Source: an uncultured Clostridia bacterium (lineage in GTDB: Bacteria; Bacillota; Clostridia; Peptostreptococcales; Anaerovoracaceae). From it: 28,035 nt of DNA. The notes under the pieces are model-generated. The model made no database searches. It was given only the letters and a program-made list of their open reading frames with translations, and was not told the DNA's origin. Location of the stretch: the NCBI GenBank assembly GCA_934277495.1, contig CAKQUI010000016.1, positions 1 to 28,035 on the forward strand, given 5' to 3'. Shown one piece after another: positions 1 to 6,909 of this stretch (positions are counted from its first letter, which is position 1; every line of letters begins with the position of its first letter). Made by a program: the position numbers and the translations under genes.

Positions 1-1134
1 CTGGAAAGAATCAGGAAGGGACACTATACACCTTCCCCAGTAAAGCGGGTAGAAATCCCAAAGCCGGATGGTGGAATACGTAAGCTTGGCATTCCAACCA
101 TTGTAGACCGTATCATTCAGCAAGCCATTGCACAGAAGATGGCTCCGATCTATGAACCGAAATTTTGGGAAGGAAGCTATGGCTACCGACCGGGAAGAAG
201 TGCAAAAGACGCAGTCCTAAGGATAAAGGAGTATGCAGAGAAAGGCTACACAAGAGCAGTGATTCTTGACCTGTCAAAATACTTCGACACGCTGAATCAT
301 GTAATACTGCTGAACATTTTGCGAAGAGACGTAAAAGACGAAAGAGTGATACAAATGATAAAGCGGTATCTTAAGAGTGGAGTCTTGGAAAATGGAATGG
401 TAGTCAGAACAGAGGAAGGTTCACCACAAGGCGGAAATCTTTCGCCATTACTGGCAAATATCTACCTGAATGAGTTTGACCAGGAATTCAAAAGACGAGG
501 AGTGCCCTGCGTTCGCTATGCCGATGACATCGTACTGCTTGCAAAGAGCGAAAGAGCCTCGAAACGATTGCTGGAAACCAGTACAAAATATCTGGAAGAA
601 ATACTGAAATTGAAAGTGAACCGAAAGAAAAGTCGTACGGTAAGTGTATTTGCGATCCGAAATTTTAAGTATCCTGGCTTTTGTTATGGGAAGAACGGAA
701 AAGGGATCTATATCCGTATCCATGCAGATGCATGTAAGAAAGCCAAGGATAGACTGAGGAAGCTCACTTCCCGGAGCAGATGCGGAAACATTCGAAAAGC
801 AATAGAACGAATCAAGGTATTCATGCGGGGATGGCTGAACTACTTCGGTATTGCGGATATGAAGAACAACATAGAAGCACTGAATGGATGGCTGTATCGG
901 AGGATACGAATGTGTATCTGGAAGCAGTGGAAACTACCGAAGACAAGGAAGCGGAAGCTGTTAAGATTAGGCCTGCCGGAATGGGCGGCCTGTGAAGGAG
1001 CATACAGCCGAAAAGGCTACTGGAGAATGGCTGGAAGTGGAGTGGTACATCGAGCGTTGACAAAAGAAAGACTGATACGCTGGGGATGTTATGATTTATC
1101 CGTGGCGTATCAGTCTCTGCACGTCAACTGTTGA
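1..1134 (+). CDS. ltrA: Group II intron reverse transcriptase/maturase (5'-partial)
   Basis: This multifunctional protein splices its own intron RNA and copies it into DNA. The frame is open from base 1, so the true start is upstream; 377 residues are visible. The first 46 residues carry the RT0/RT1-type stretch (TPSPVKRVEIPKPDG, then RKLGIPTIVDRIIQQAI). Later come YRPGRSA, the catalytic stretch DLSKYFDTLNH, SPQGGNLSPLLANIYL, and the YADD active site at 517-528. The C-terminal part (RGWLNYFGIADMK) is the X/maturase domain, followed by a short basic tail. No HNH nuclease motif is present, as in endonuclease-minus introns. The stop lies only 2 nt before domain V. Family assignment is very secure; the exact intron class is not. 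Confidence 0.95.
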   Translation: MERIRKGHYTPSPVKRVEIPKPDGGIRKLGIPTIVDRIIQQAIAQKMAPIYEPKFWEGSYGYRPGRSAKDAVLRIKEYAEKGYTRAVILDLSKYFDTLNHVILLNILRRDVKDERVIQMIKRYLKSGVLENGMVVRTEEGSPQGGNLSPLLANIYLNEFDQEFKRRGVPCVRYADDIVLLAKSERASKRLLETSTKYLEEILKLKVNRKKSRTVSVFAIRNFKYPGFCYGKNGKGIYIRIHADACKKAKDRLRKLTSRSRCGNIRKAIERIKVFMRGWLNYFGIADMKNNIEALNGWLYRRIRMCIWKQWKLPKTRKRKLLRLGLPEWAACEGAYSRKGYWRMAGSGVVHRALTKERLIRWGCYDLSVAYQSLHVNC

Positions 1135-1136
1135 AA

Positions 1137-1205
1137 CCGCCGTGTACCGAACGGTACGCACGGTGGTGTGAGAGGACGGCGGTTAGTCACCGCCTCCTAC
1201 TCGAT
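1137..1205 (+). ncRNA. Group II intron domains V and VI
   Basis: Domain V is 1137-1166: CCGCCGUG and CACGGUGG arms with an inner GUACC/GGUAC stem closed by a GAAC loop. The catalytic triad position reads CGC (1138-1140) instead of the commoner AGC, and pairs with GUG on the other strand, keeping a G-U wobble. Domain VI is 1170-1200, with the GGCGGT/ACCGCC stem. CTACTCGAT then leads to the 3' splice site. Read directly from the sequence; the intron class is inference. Confidence 0.8.
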
Positions 1206-1270
1206 TAGGAAATTTCTCGTAGAGAAATTGACGGAGCTTCAATACTCGCTGCGTTTATTCATATGGCTTT

Positions 1271-1500
1271 GCCTGCGCTTGGAGATCCTATCCCAATGAG
1301 CTTGCGAATTGCGGAAGGTCCCATGCGAAAGTTCCCCGGCCTCAGCCGGAGAGGAACTCACCGCTCTGTTTTTCCAAGCGGATCGCCAATGGCTCTTCGG
1401 GAAAAAAGGCAACACTCACTGCGTTCGCTCCTACGGCTTCGCCTGCGCTGTCCTTTCTGCCGTACAAATCGCCTGCAGTTCTTTGGGCAGAAAGGCAAGA
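1271..1500 (+). ncRNA. Candidate structured RNA or intergenic repeat, copy A
   Basis: This gene-free stretch matches a second one at 9210-9370. Both share GCCTGNNCTTGGAGA, CCTRTYCCAA and, 15-17 nt later, GGAAGGTCCCATG. Both then carry GGATCGCC, ATGGCT and a similar tail. Here a nested hairpin at 1331-1357 (GTTCC CCGGC ctca GCCGG aga GGAAC) is an insertion relative to copy B. The CCCAA at 1292-1296 can pair with TTGGG at 1483-1487, which would close the element. Strand and transcription are inferred. No known RNA family was recognised. Confidence 0.45.
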
Positions 1501-1714
1501 AAGTACATTAAATGCGATGCTGCACCGGTTTGAAGTACTGGTGATCGTGGTCTATATGCATCTGGCAGTGTATGTTCAATGCAGGGGCCGACACCAATGT
1601 GGCCGTTCAGTGTGCACCTTCCCGGTTACGCTGCATAGAGTGGAGCACAGGCAGGGACCTTGGGTTTATGTGTACACGACGGCGTATGATTCCGGTGAGA
1701 GCACGGGGGCAGAT

Positions 1715-1860
1715 GTATCGAAAACAGCAATATTATCGTCAAAAACGACCCATCAGAGAAAGGCAGACACCGATAGTAGGCCATGAAACCGCTGCCGGGC
1801 CTGTGAAAGTATCGAAAAGAGCAGTATTATCGCCAAAAACGACCCATCGGAGAAGAGCAG
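1715..1860. repeat. Two 52-nt direct repeats, 94 nt apart
   Basis: Bases 1715-1766 and 1809-1860 are the same 52-nt sequence with six mismatches. The shared core is GTATCGAAAA..AGCA.TATTATCG.CAAAAACGACCCATC. Each unit contains a small TCG-CAAAAA-CGA stem-loop. No credible gene covers them: the overlapping open frames lack ribosome sites and recognisable domains. The rest of 1501-1895 shows nothing recognisable. Function unknown. Confidence 0.7.
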
Positions 1861-1895
1861 GCACTACCGGCAGCTAGCGGATCCAGAAATAATTA

Positions 1896-1940
1896 CAAAA
1901 AAGGGACGAAACCGGCATTTGAACCATTGGTTTCGTCCCT
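1896..1940 (-). terminator. Rho-independent terminator of the acyl-CoA ligase gene
   Basis: A perfect 12-bp stem (AGGGACGAAACC 1902-1913, GGTTTCGTCCCT 1929-1940) is followed on the minus strand by six T (1896-1901). It lies 20 nt past the stop codon of the minus-strand ligase gene. Confidence 0.92.
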
Positions 1941-1960
1941 CTGATGTCGTTATTCAGTTA

Positions 1961-3595
1961 TCAGCCTTTGTTCTGCTGTTCTACGAGTCTCAGTGTGCTG
2001 TAGCGTTCTCTAAGTACAGGTTTTTCGATCTTGCCTGTCGGGTTGCGTGGAACGTCTGCGAATATTATCCTGTGCGGACGTTTGTAGCGTGGCAGTTCGT
2101 GGCAGAAATCGTTTATCTCTGCTTCTGTGCACTCGTGGCCTTCCTTCAGCTCGATTATCGCAGCTGATATCTCGCCAAGTCTCTGGTCTGGTACTCCGAT
2201 CACTGCAACGTCCTTGATAGCATCGTGTTTTCTGAGGAAGTTTTCTACCTGTACAGGATAGATGTTTTCACCTCCTGAGATTATAACGTCTTTCTTTCTG
2301 TCTACCAGGAAGTAGAAGCCGTCTTCGTCTTCATAAGCCATGTCGCCTGTCATGAGCCAGCCGTCGTAAAGTGTTTCGTTTGTAGCTTTCTCATCACGGT
2401 AATAGCATTTCATGACTCCGGGACCTTTGACAGCCAGTTCACCGACTTCGCCTCTCCTGACGATGCCTCTGCTTTCGTCTACTATCTTGGCTTCCCAGCC
2501 GAAGCCAGCTTTGCCGATGGCGCCGACCTTATGTATGTTTTCTACGCCCAGGTGTACGCATCCCGGACCCGTTGATTCACTGAGTCCGTAGTTCGTATCG
2601 TACTGGTGGTGCGGGAAGTATGATTTCCAGCGTTTGATGAGACTTGGCGGTACAGGCTGGGCGCCTATGTGCATCAGTCTCAGCTGATCCAGTTCGTAGT
2701 CTTCAAGTTTGATATCGCCTCTGTCCAGTGCGTCCAGTATATCCTGGCACCATGGCACCAGCAGCCAGAGGAGAGTACATTTTTCTTCGGAAATCGCCTT
2801 GAGTATCCATTCAGGTTTCGTTCCTTTCAGCAGTACAGCCCTGCCGCCTACAAATAGGCTGCCGAACCAGTGCATCTTGGCTCCTGTGTGATAAAGCGGA
2901 GGGATGCAGAGGAACACGTCGTCTCTTGATGTGGAATGGTGATTCTGTTCTACTTTGCATGCGTGCATCAGGCTTCTGTGAGGATGCAGTATCGCTTTCG
3001 GGAAACCCGTGGTGCCTGACGAAAAATATATTGCGGCATCATCGGAATCCTTGATGTCGATCATCGGAGTCCTTGATGAACAGTATTCGATGAGTTCGTC
3101 ATAGCTCTCTGCGAATGAAGGACACTCTTCGCCGGCATACAGCATGAGATCTACTCCCGGCATCCTGTCGCATATTTCCTCCATACGACCTGTGAATTCA
3201 GGGCCGAAGACGATGCCGTCCACTTCTGCCAGTTCACAGCAGTAGCGGATCTCATCCGGAGTATAGCGGAAATTCAGCGGCACTGCCAGGGCTCCGGTCT
3301 TGAGGATACCGAAGTATATAGGCAGCCATTCGATGCAGTTCATCAGCAGTATGGCTATTTTGTCACCCTTTTTGATACCTCTGGAAAGCAGCAGGTTGGC
3401 GAATCTGTTTGCCTGTGTGTTGAACTCGCCCCAGGTGATTTCTTTCCTGAAACGTGCTCTGCCCTTAGGCTCCATCAGGGAATATTCTTTCCATGTCATC
3501 CTCGGTTTGGCATCGTCTCCGGGGTTCAGCTCAACGAGACTGATATCGTTTTTAAAAAGTGTAGCGTTGTGCTCAAGTATCTGTGTTATTGGCAT
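1961..3595 (-). CDS. AMP-dependent acyl-CoA synthetase/ligase, T-box controlled
   Basis: This 544-residue member of the ANL (adenylate-forming) family activates a carboxylic acid with ATP and usually passes it to CoA. All core motifs are visible: the P-loop YFSSGTTGFPKA, YGLSEST, the TGDMAYEDEDGFYFLVDRKKD hinge region, ISGGENIYPVQVE, and the C-terminal catalytic lysine in PTGKIEK. Length is normal for the family. The start MPITQI is chosen because AAAGGAA lies 9 nt upstream; a longer reading would run into the T-box leader. The substrate cannot be read from the sequence. Control by a leader read as tyrosine-specific (3645-4016) suggests an aromatic acid from Tyr metabolism, but that is inference. 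A LuxR gene lies upstream on the same strand, with the leader's own promoter between them. Confidence 0.9.
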   Translation of the reverse strand: MPITQILEHNATLFKNDISLVELNPGDDAKPRMTWKEYSLMEPKGRARFRKEITWGEFNTQANRFANLLLSRGIKKGDKIAILLMNCIEWLPIYFGILKTGALAVPLNFRYTPDEIRYCCELAEVDGIVFGPEFTGRMEEICDRMPGVDLMLYAGEECPSFAESYDELIEYCSSRTPMIDIKDSDDAAIYFSSGTTGFPKAILHPHRSLMHACKVEQNHHSTSRDDVFLCIPPLYHTGAKMHWFGSLFVGGRAVLLKGTKPEWILKAISEEKCTLLWLLVPWCQDILDALDRGDIKLEDYELDQLRLMHIGAQPVPPSLIKRWKSYFPHHQYDTNYGLSESTGPGCVHLGVENIHKVGAIGKAGFGWEAKIVDESRGIVRRGEVGELAVKGPGVMKCYYRDEKATNETLYDGWLMTGDMAYEDEDGFYFLVDRKKDVIISGGENIYPVQVENFLRKHDAIKDVAVIGVPDQRLGEISAAIIELKEGHECTEAEINDFCHELPRYKRPHRIIFADVPRNPTGKIEKPVLRERYSTLRLVEQQNKG

Positions 3596-3644
3596 TGGTA
3601 TATGTTCCTTTCGTATGGTTTCGCATCGATGCTGCGAGGGTATC

Positions 3645-4016
3645 AAAAACGCCCTCTGCATCGCAGAGGGCGGAGTGTTCACTTCGCGGTACCACCTCAT
3701 TTTATCGCTGTCTTGCGGCAGCGACCTTTACGGGTACGTCGTCCGTGTAATGGCGGGTATACCCTTGTGCTGTATCGGGCACTCCCGTCGCAGCCTACCG
3801 GCTGTTATGATCGCAGATAAATGATATGCATTCCGCAAACCGGATAGTGTGCTTCCGACACAGGGCATTTATCAGTGTTTATGATCGTGCAGTTTTCGGT
3901 GCGCAGCTCCAGGATGTATTCGCAGACAGTAACTGTGCGCCTCTCACCGGCCGGCAGCTCTCTTGACAGTATCCTGAATGTTACTTGTTCCCTTCAAAGC
4001 CTTGATTATTCAACTA
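3645..4016 (-). promoter_or_regulatory. T-box leader, specifier read as UAC (Tyr)
   Basis: On the minus strand the leader shows a stem I with an AGAGAG motif and a GCCGGUGAGAGGC distal loop. The canonical T-box AAUGAGGUGGUACCGCG is at 3685-3701, and a terminator hairpin at 3650-3672 (GCCCTCTGC/GCAGAGGGC) precedes five T (3645-3649). Lower stem I pairs CAGGAT (3971-3976) with ATCCTG (3910-3915). In the specifier loop, GAA-UAC-AUCCUGGAGC aligns with the known glycine leader layout (codon, then ten bases ending GAGC), giving UAC at 3916-3918. The T-box UGGU would pair with an ACCA tRNA end, which fits tRNA-Tyr (discriminator A). Uncharged tRNA should allow read-through into the ligase gene, about 50 nt downstream. 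Confidence 0.93.
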
Positions 4017-4022
4017 TATTCA

Positions 4023-4050
4023 ATTTTACCCTCTCCACAGGATTTGTCAA
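4023..4050 (-). promoter_or_regulatory. Sigma-A promoter of the T-box/ligase unit
   Basis: On the minus strand TTGACA (4045-4050), a 16-nt spacer and TAAAAT (4023-4028) form a near-consensus promoter. Transcription would start at about 4016, just before T-box stem I. The ligase is therefore transcribed separately from the upstream luxR gene. Confidence 0.82.
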
Positions 4051-4145
4051 CTGTTTTTATGTAATTTGCATAACGGATAATCACGATGTAATGTGTTTGC
4101 AGCAGAGTAGTTTGATAAAAATAGACTCTCGGCAGCAGTGAGATA

Positions 4146-4910
4146 TCAGAGATAGTGCAGCTGCCATCGTTCATGTATATCGAGTTTGCCAAATATGTTG
4201 TAGATGTGTCGGCGCAGAGTGTTTTCGGCAATAAAAAGCTTACCGGCGATCTCTTCACTGGTGAGTCCTTGAAGCAGCATATCCAGGATTTCCAGTTCCC
4301 GGGGCGTAAGATCGTACTGACTGAACTTGTCTGTGTCAGGTATATCATATTGCTGTTTGCTGCATATGCGTGTGTTGTACATCCGGATGGAGAGGTGTTC
4401 GTTGATGCAGTCCAGGAAAAGCATCTCCTTGTCCGTGAAGTTGGTATTGTCCCTGACGCGGAACAGCGCCAGCATCCCCAGGCATATGTTGTCGTGGGCG
4501 ACCAGAGCGTGGGCCCCGTAATACAGGTCGAAGGGCAGGAACATCTCCTTGTAGTAATCGCTGGATTCCAGCGCATCCTCCGACAGCAGGTCGCTGAGTC
4601 TGTATGTGGCGGGTTTGTTGGTGGTGCAGAGCCAGTGGGTGTTGTCGATCTCGAAACAGTCCCTCATATACCTGTCCAGAACGTCGCTGACATCGTGGTA
4701 GCGGAGATTGTTCTCGTTGATGAGGCCTGTCAGGGTCTGGTTGTTGTCCGCATCCGTATCCACCAGGAAAAAATTCGCAGTGTCAAATGGAATGGCGAAT
4801 TTCAGCAGCCTGAGGAATTCCGATCGCATCCGGTCGAGGTCATCGGTATTGTAGATCGTGTAAATGATGTGGCTCAGAAGTGTTACGTCGTTTTTTTCGA
4901 TTCCGTTCAT
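4146..4910 (-). CDS. LuxR-family transcriptional regulator (soluble)
   Basis: This 254-residue protein has a C-terminal GerE/LuxR helix-turn-helix at about 199-254 (LTPRELEILDMLLQGLTSEEIA, then LFIAENTLRRHIYNIFGKL). It ends directly after the HTH. The first ~190 residues form a predicted soluble sensor region, possibly GAF-like (inference), with no receiver-type phospho-acceptor pattern and no membrane segment. The start has a strong AAGGAGGT 7 nt upstream. It is divergent from the amidohydrolase-MFS pair and lies upstream of the acyl-CoA ligase, so one of these is its likely target. A 17-bp palindrome lies in the divergent gap (5047-5063). The ligand is unknown. Confidence 0.85.
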   Translation of the reverse strand: MNGIEKNDVTLLSHIIYTIYNTDDLDRMRSEFLRLLKFAIPFDTANFFLVDTDADNNQTLTGLINENNLRYHDVSDVLDRYMRDCFEIDNTHWLCTTNKPATYRLSDLLSEDALESSDYYKEMFLPFDLYYGAHALVAHDNICLGMLALFRVRDNTNFTDKEMLFLDCINEHLSIRMYNTRICSKQQYDIPDTDKFSQYDLTPRELEILDMLLQGLTSEEIAGKLFIAENTLRRHIYNIFGKLDIHERWQLHYL

Positions 4911-5046
4911 AGCAGCGACCTCCTTATCACGGGCAGTATGATCATACTTCGATCATGGTGCAGTGTGTATCCCCCCCCATTTTTGATATGTAAGTATATA
5001 ATAACACACGGGATCTGATCAGCACAATACTCAGAATATTACATCA

Positions 5047-5063
5047 CTACTCAGATTGAGTAG
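5047..5063. promoter_or_regulatory. 17-bp palindrome, candidate LuxR operator
   Basis: CTACTCA-GAT-TGAGTAG is a perfect 7-bp dyad in the gap between the divergent luxR and amidohydrolase genes. A half-site-like ATACTCAGAAT lies about 20 nt upstream. Two near repeats, AGAAAACGACCGGCG and AGAAAACGGCCGGTG, follow towards the amidohydrolase gene. Palindrome seen directly; its role is inferred. Confidence 0.45.
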
Positions 5064-5207
5064 ACGCTGCGGCAATTGCGAAAGTAAATAAAAATTCTGA
5101 CTATTGAGAAAACGACCGGCGGCTCATAAAATAAAGCTAAGAAAACGGCCGGTGCAGCAGATCACCTGCAGGGATACAGAGCTGCAGCCGGAGAAGGAGG
5201 CGTGACG

Positions 5208-6743
5208 ATGGCTTATGACAAGGTATTATACAACGGAAACATTATAACCATGGACAGTGAACTGTCGCGAAAGACATGGCTGGCGGTAAAGGACGGCAGG
5301 ATAGCCGCGCTGGGCAGCGGCCCGGATCATCCGCTGGATGCGGAGGAACTGACAGACCTCAAAGGGATGACAGTACTTCCCGGACTCTTCGATGCCCACG
5401 CGCATGTGATGCCTACGGGATTTTTCCTGAACAGTGCTGATCTGACCGGCGTGAGTTCCATCAGCGAAGTGCTGGACATAATCGGTAAGGAATGTCTCGA
5501 CGGCGGAGACGGATGGGTGTTCGGCGGCGGGTTCATGCTGCAGAACGTGAAGGAGGAAAGGTTCCCGGACAAAGATGAGCTGGACAGCATATCCCATGGC
5601 CGACCGGTGATGGTGGTGGCTCAGACCCTCCACGGAGTGGCGCTCAATACCAGGGCTATGGAGCTGGTGGACATCCCCGAGGTGGCGGGGCTGCAGCGGA
5701 ACGACAGCGGTGAACTGAACGGGGTGCTGCTGGCAGACGACGCGGCTTTCCCTGTGATGGGACAGGTCTTCGCGCAGCTGCCGGAGGACAGGCTCTTCGG
5801 ATTCGTCAGGGACTGCGGAGAATTCGCAGCCAGCAAAGGCGTAACCACCATAGTAGGACTGCTGGGGCAGTTCGTGGACGGTGACATAGACGTGGATCTG
5901 GTGCTGAGACGGGGAGACGAGTTGCCCGTCAACATAGAGGTGTTCTATCAGACCTGGGATCTGGAAAAGGCAAAATCCTACGGTCTGCCGAGGATAGGAG
6001 GCTGCCTGACGCTGGACGGCGCGGGATTCGAGTACACAATGGCGCTGAACGAACCTTATCCCCAGAGACCGGAGCGGAGAGGATTCCTGCTCCACACCGA
6101 TGAGGAGATATACGAACTCGTTTCGGCAGCACATAAGGAAGGCATACAGTGCGCTTTCCATGCGCTTGGCACCAGGGCCATAGACCAGCTGCTGTACATA
6201 TATAAACAGGTTATCGGTGAACAGGGTCCTAAAGACCTGAGACATCGTGTGGAACATTTCTCACTGCCGGAGGACAAACACATGGATATACTGGCAGATC
6301 TGGGACTGATAGCTTCCATGCAGCCGGCTTTCACCGGGATGTGGGGCCAGCCGGAAGGCGGATATTACGAGCTGCTGTTCGGCAGAGAACGCGCAGACAG
6401 GATGGAGGTGTTCCCTGAGATACTGAAGCGGGGCGGGATCATATGCGGAGGATCGGACTCACCGGTATCGCTGATAGATCCGCTCTACGGCATTGCGTGC
6501 TGCATCAGGAACCCGGATCCGAGGAGGAACGTATCGGTGACGGACGCCATAAAGATATTCACCACGAATGCGGCCTATTCTGTGAAGCTTGAGGACCGCA
6601 AGGGCAGCATAGCTGTCGGCATGGACGCAGATCTCACTGTCATAGACAGGGATCCGTATGAATATGCAGATTCAGATGATATATACAAAATGAAGGCGGT
6701 CATGACCGTGAACGGCGGGAAGACCGTGTACGATATCTCGTGA
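5208..6743 (+). CDS. Amidohydrolase family protein (YtcJ-like, amidohydrolase 3)
   Basis: This metal-dependent hydrolase of the YtcJ/N-substituted formamide deformylase type (511 residues) would cleave amide or related C-N bonds. The metal-site motifs are in order: HAH at 64-66 (FDAHAHV), His318 in FHALGTRAID, His350 in RVEHFS, and the late Asp in GGSDSPVSLIDP. The C-terminal DRKGSIAVGMDADLTVID closes the beta-sandwich typical of the superfamily. The usual middle segment KxFxDGSLGSRTA is replaced by RIGGCLTLDGA. ATG at 5208 is chosen over the upstream GTG at 5202 because GAAGGAGG (5193-5200) is then 7 nt away rather than 1. There is no signal peptide, so it is cytoplasmic. The MFS gene downstream suggests uptake of its substrate, which cannot be named. 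Confidence 0.9.
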   Translation: MAYDKVLYNGNIITMDSELSRKTWLAVKDGRIAALGSGPDHPLDAEELTDLKGMTVLPGLFDAHAHVMPTGFFLNSADLTGVSSISEVLDIIGKECLDGGDGWVFGGGFMLQNVKEERFPDKDELDSISHGRPVMVVAQTLHGVALNTRAMELVDIPEVAGLQRNDSGELNGVLLADDAAFPVMGQVFAQLPEDRLFGFVRDCGEFAASKGVTTIVGLLGQFVDGDIDVDLVLRRGDELPVNIEVFYQTWDLEKAKSYGLPRIGGCLTLDGAGFEYTMALNEPYPQRPERRGFLLHTDEEIYELVSAAHKEGIQCAFHALGTRAIDQLLYIYKQVIGEQGPKDLRHRVEHFSLPEDKHMDILADLGLIASMQPAFTGMWGQPEGGYYELLFGRERADRMEVFPEILKRGGIICGGSDSPVSLIDPLYGIACCIRNPDPRRNVSVTDAIKIFTTNAAYSVKLEDRKGSIAVGMDADLTVIDRDPYEYADSDDIYKMKAVMTVNGGKTVYDIS

Positions 6744-6849
6744 TCATCCAGGCGGCCGGCGCAGATGGCGCATATCAAACAGACAGCAGCTGGATAGCTG
6801 CCCGGCGGCCGGGCTGACAGAGGACGGGGATACGGGATGAAGTGGTCGC

Positions 6850-6879
6850 TTGACGCAGGATGTGATCATGTACTGATAC
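6850..6879 (+). promoter_or_regulatory. Possible promoter of the MFS gene
   Basis: TTGACG (6850-6855), an 18-nt spacer and TGATAC (6874-6879) lie 31 nt before the MFS start. The match is fair. The gene could also be read from the amidohydrolase transcript, since no terminator with a T-run was seen in 6744-6849. Confidence 0.4.
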
Positions 6880-6909
6880 ATCGTGGACAGGAAAGGTAGG
6901 TAGAAAGAT

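Larger units (their letters stand above)
1..1205 (+). mobile_element. Group II intron, 3' portion (5' part outside window)
   Basis: The window opens inside a group II intron. What is visible is the intron-encoded reverse transcriptase (stop at 1132-1134), followed directly by a typical domain V hairpin and a domain VI hairpin. The 3' end is placed at about 1205, where the sequence reads ..CTCGAT, matching the usual AY end of these introns. The 5' end, domains I-IV and the 5' exon lie upstream, so integrity and target site cannot be judged. No HNH endonuclease domain follows the maturase part. The 3' exon begins with a perfect 8-bp hairpin (1211-1229, arms AATTTCTC and GAGAAATT). Confidence 0.88.

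Noticed and set aside
1640..1665. GGGACCTTGGG, possible inverted fourth copy of the GGAAGGTCCC element
   Set aside because: Only the short core partly matches; none of the flanking blocks are present.
1263..1877. Several overlapping frames of 80-100 codons
   Set aside because: Arg/Ser-rich translations in three frames without ribosome sites; they follow the repeat structure of the region rather than a gene.
3596..3700. N-terminal extension of the acyl-CoA ligase by 35 residues
   Set aside because: These codons are the T-box and terminator sequence; the ATG at 3595 has the ribosome site.
5226..6257. 343-codon open frame antisense to the amidohydrolase
   Set aside because: It lies wholly opposite a gene with all family motifs, has no ribosome site and shows a His/Gln/Arg-rich composition typical of antisense frames.
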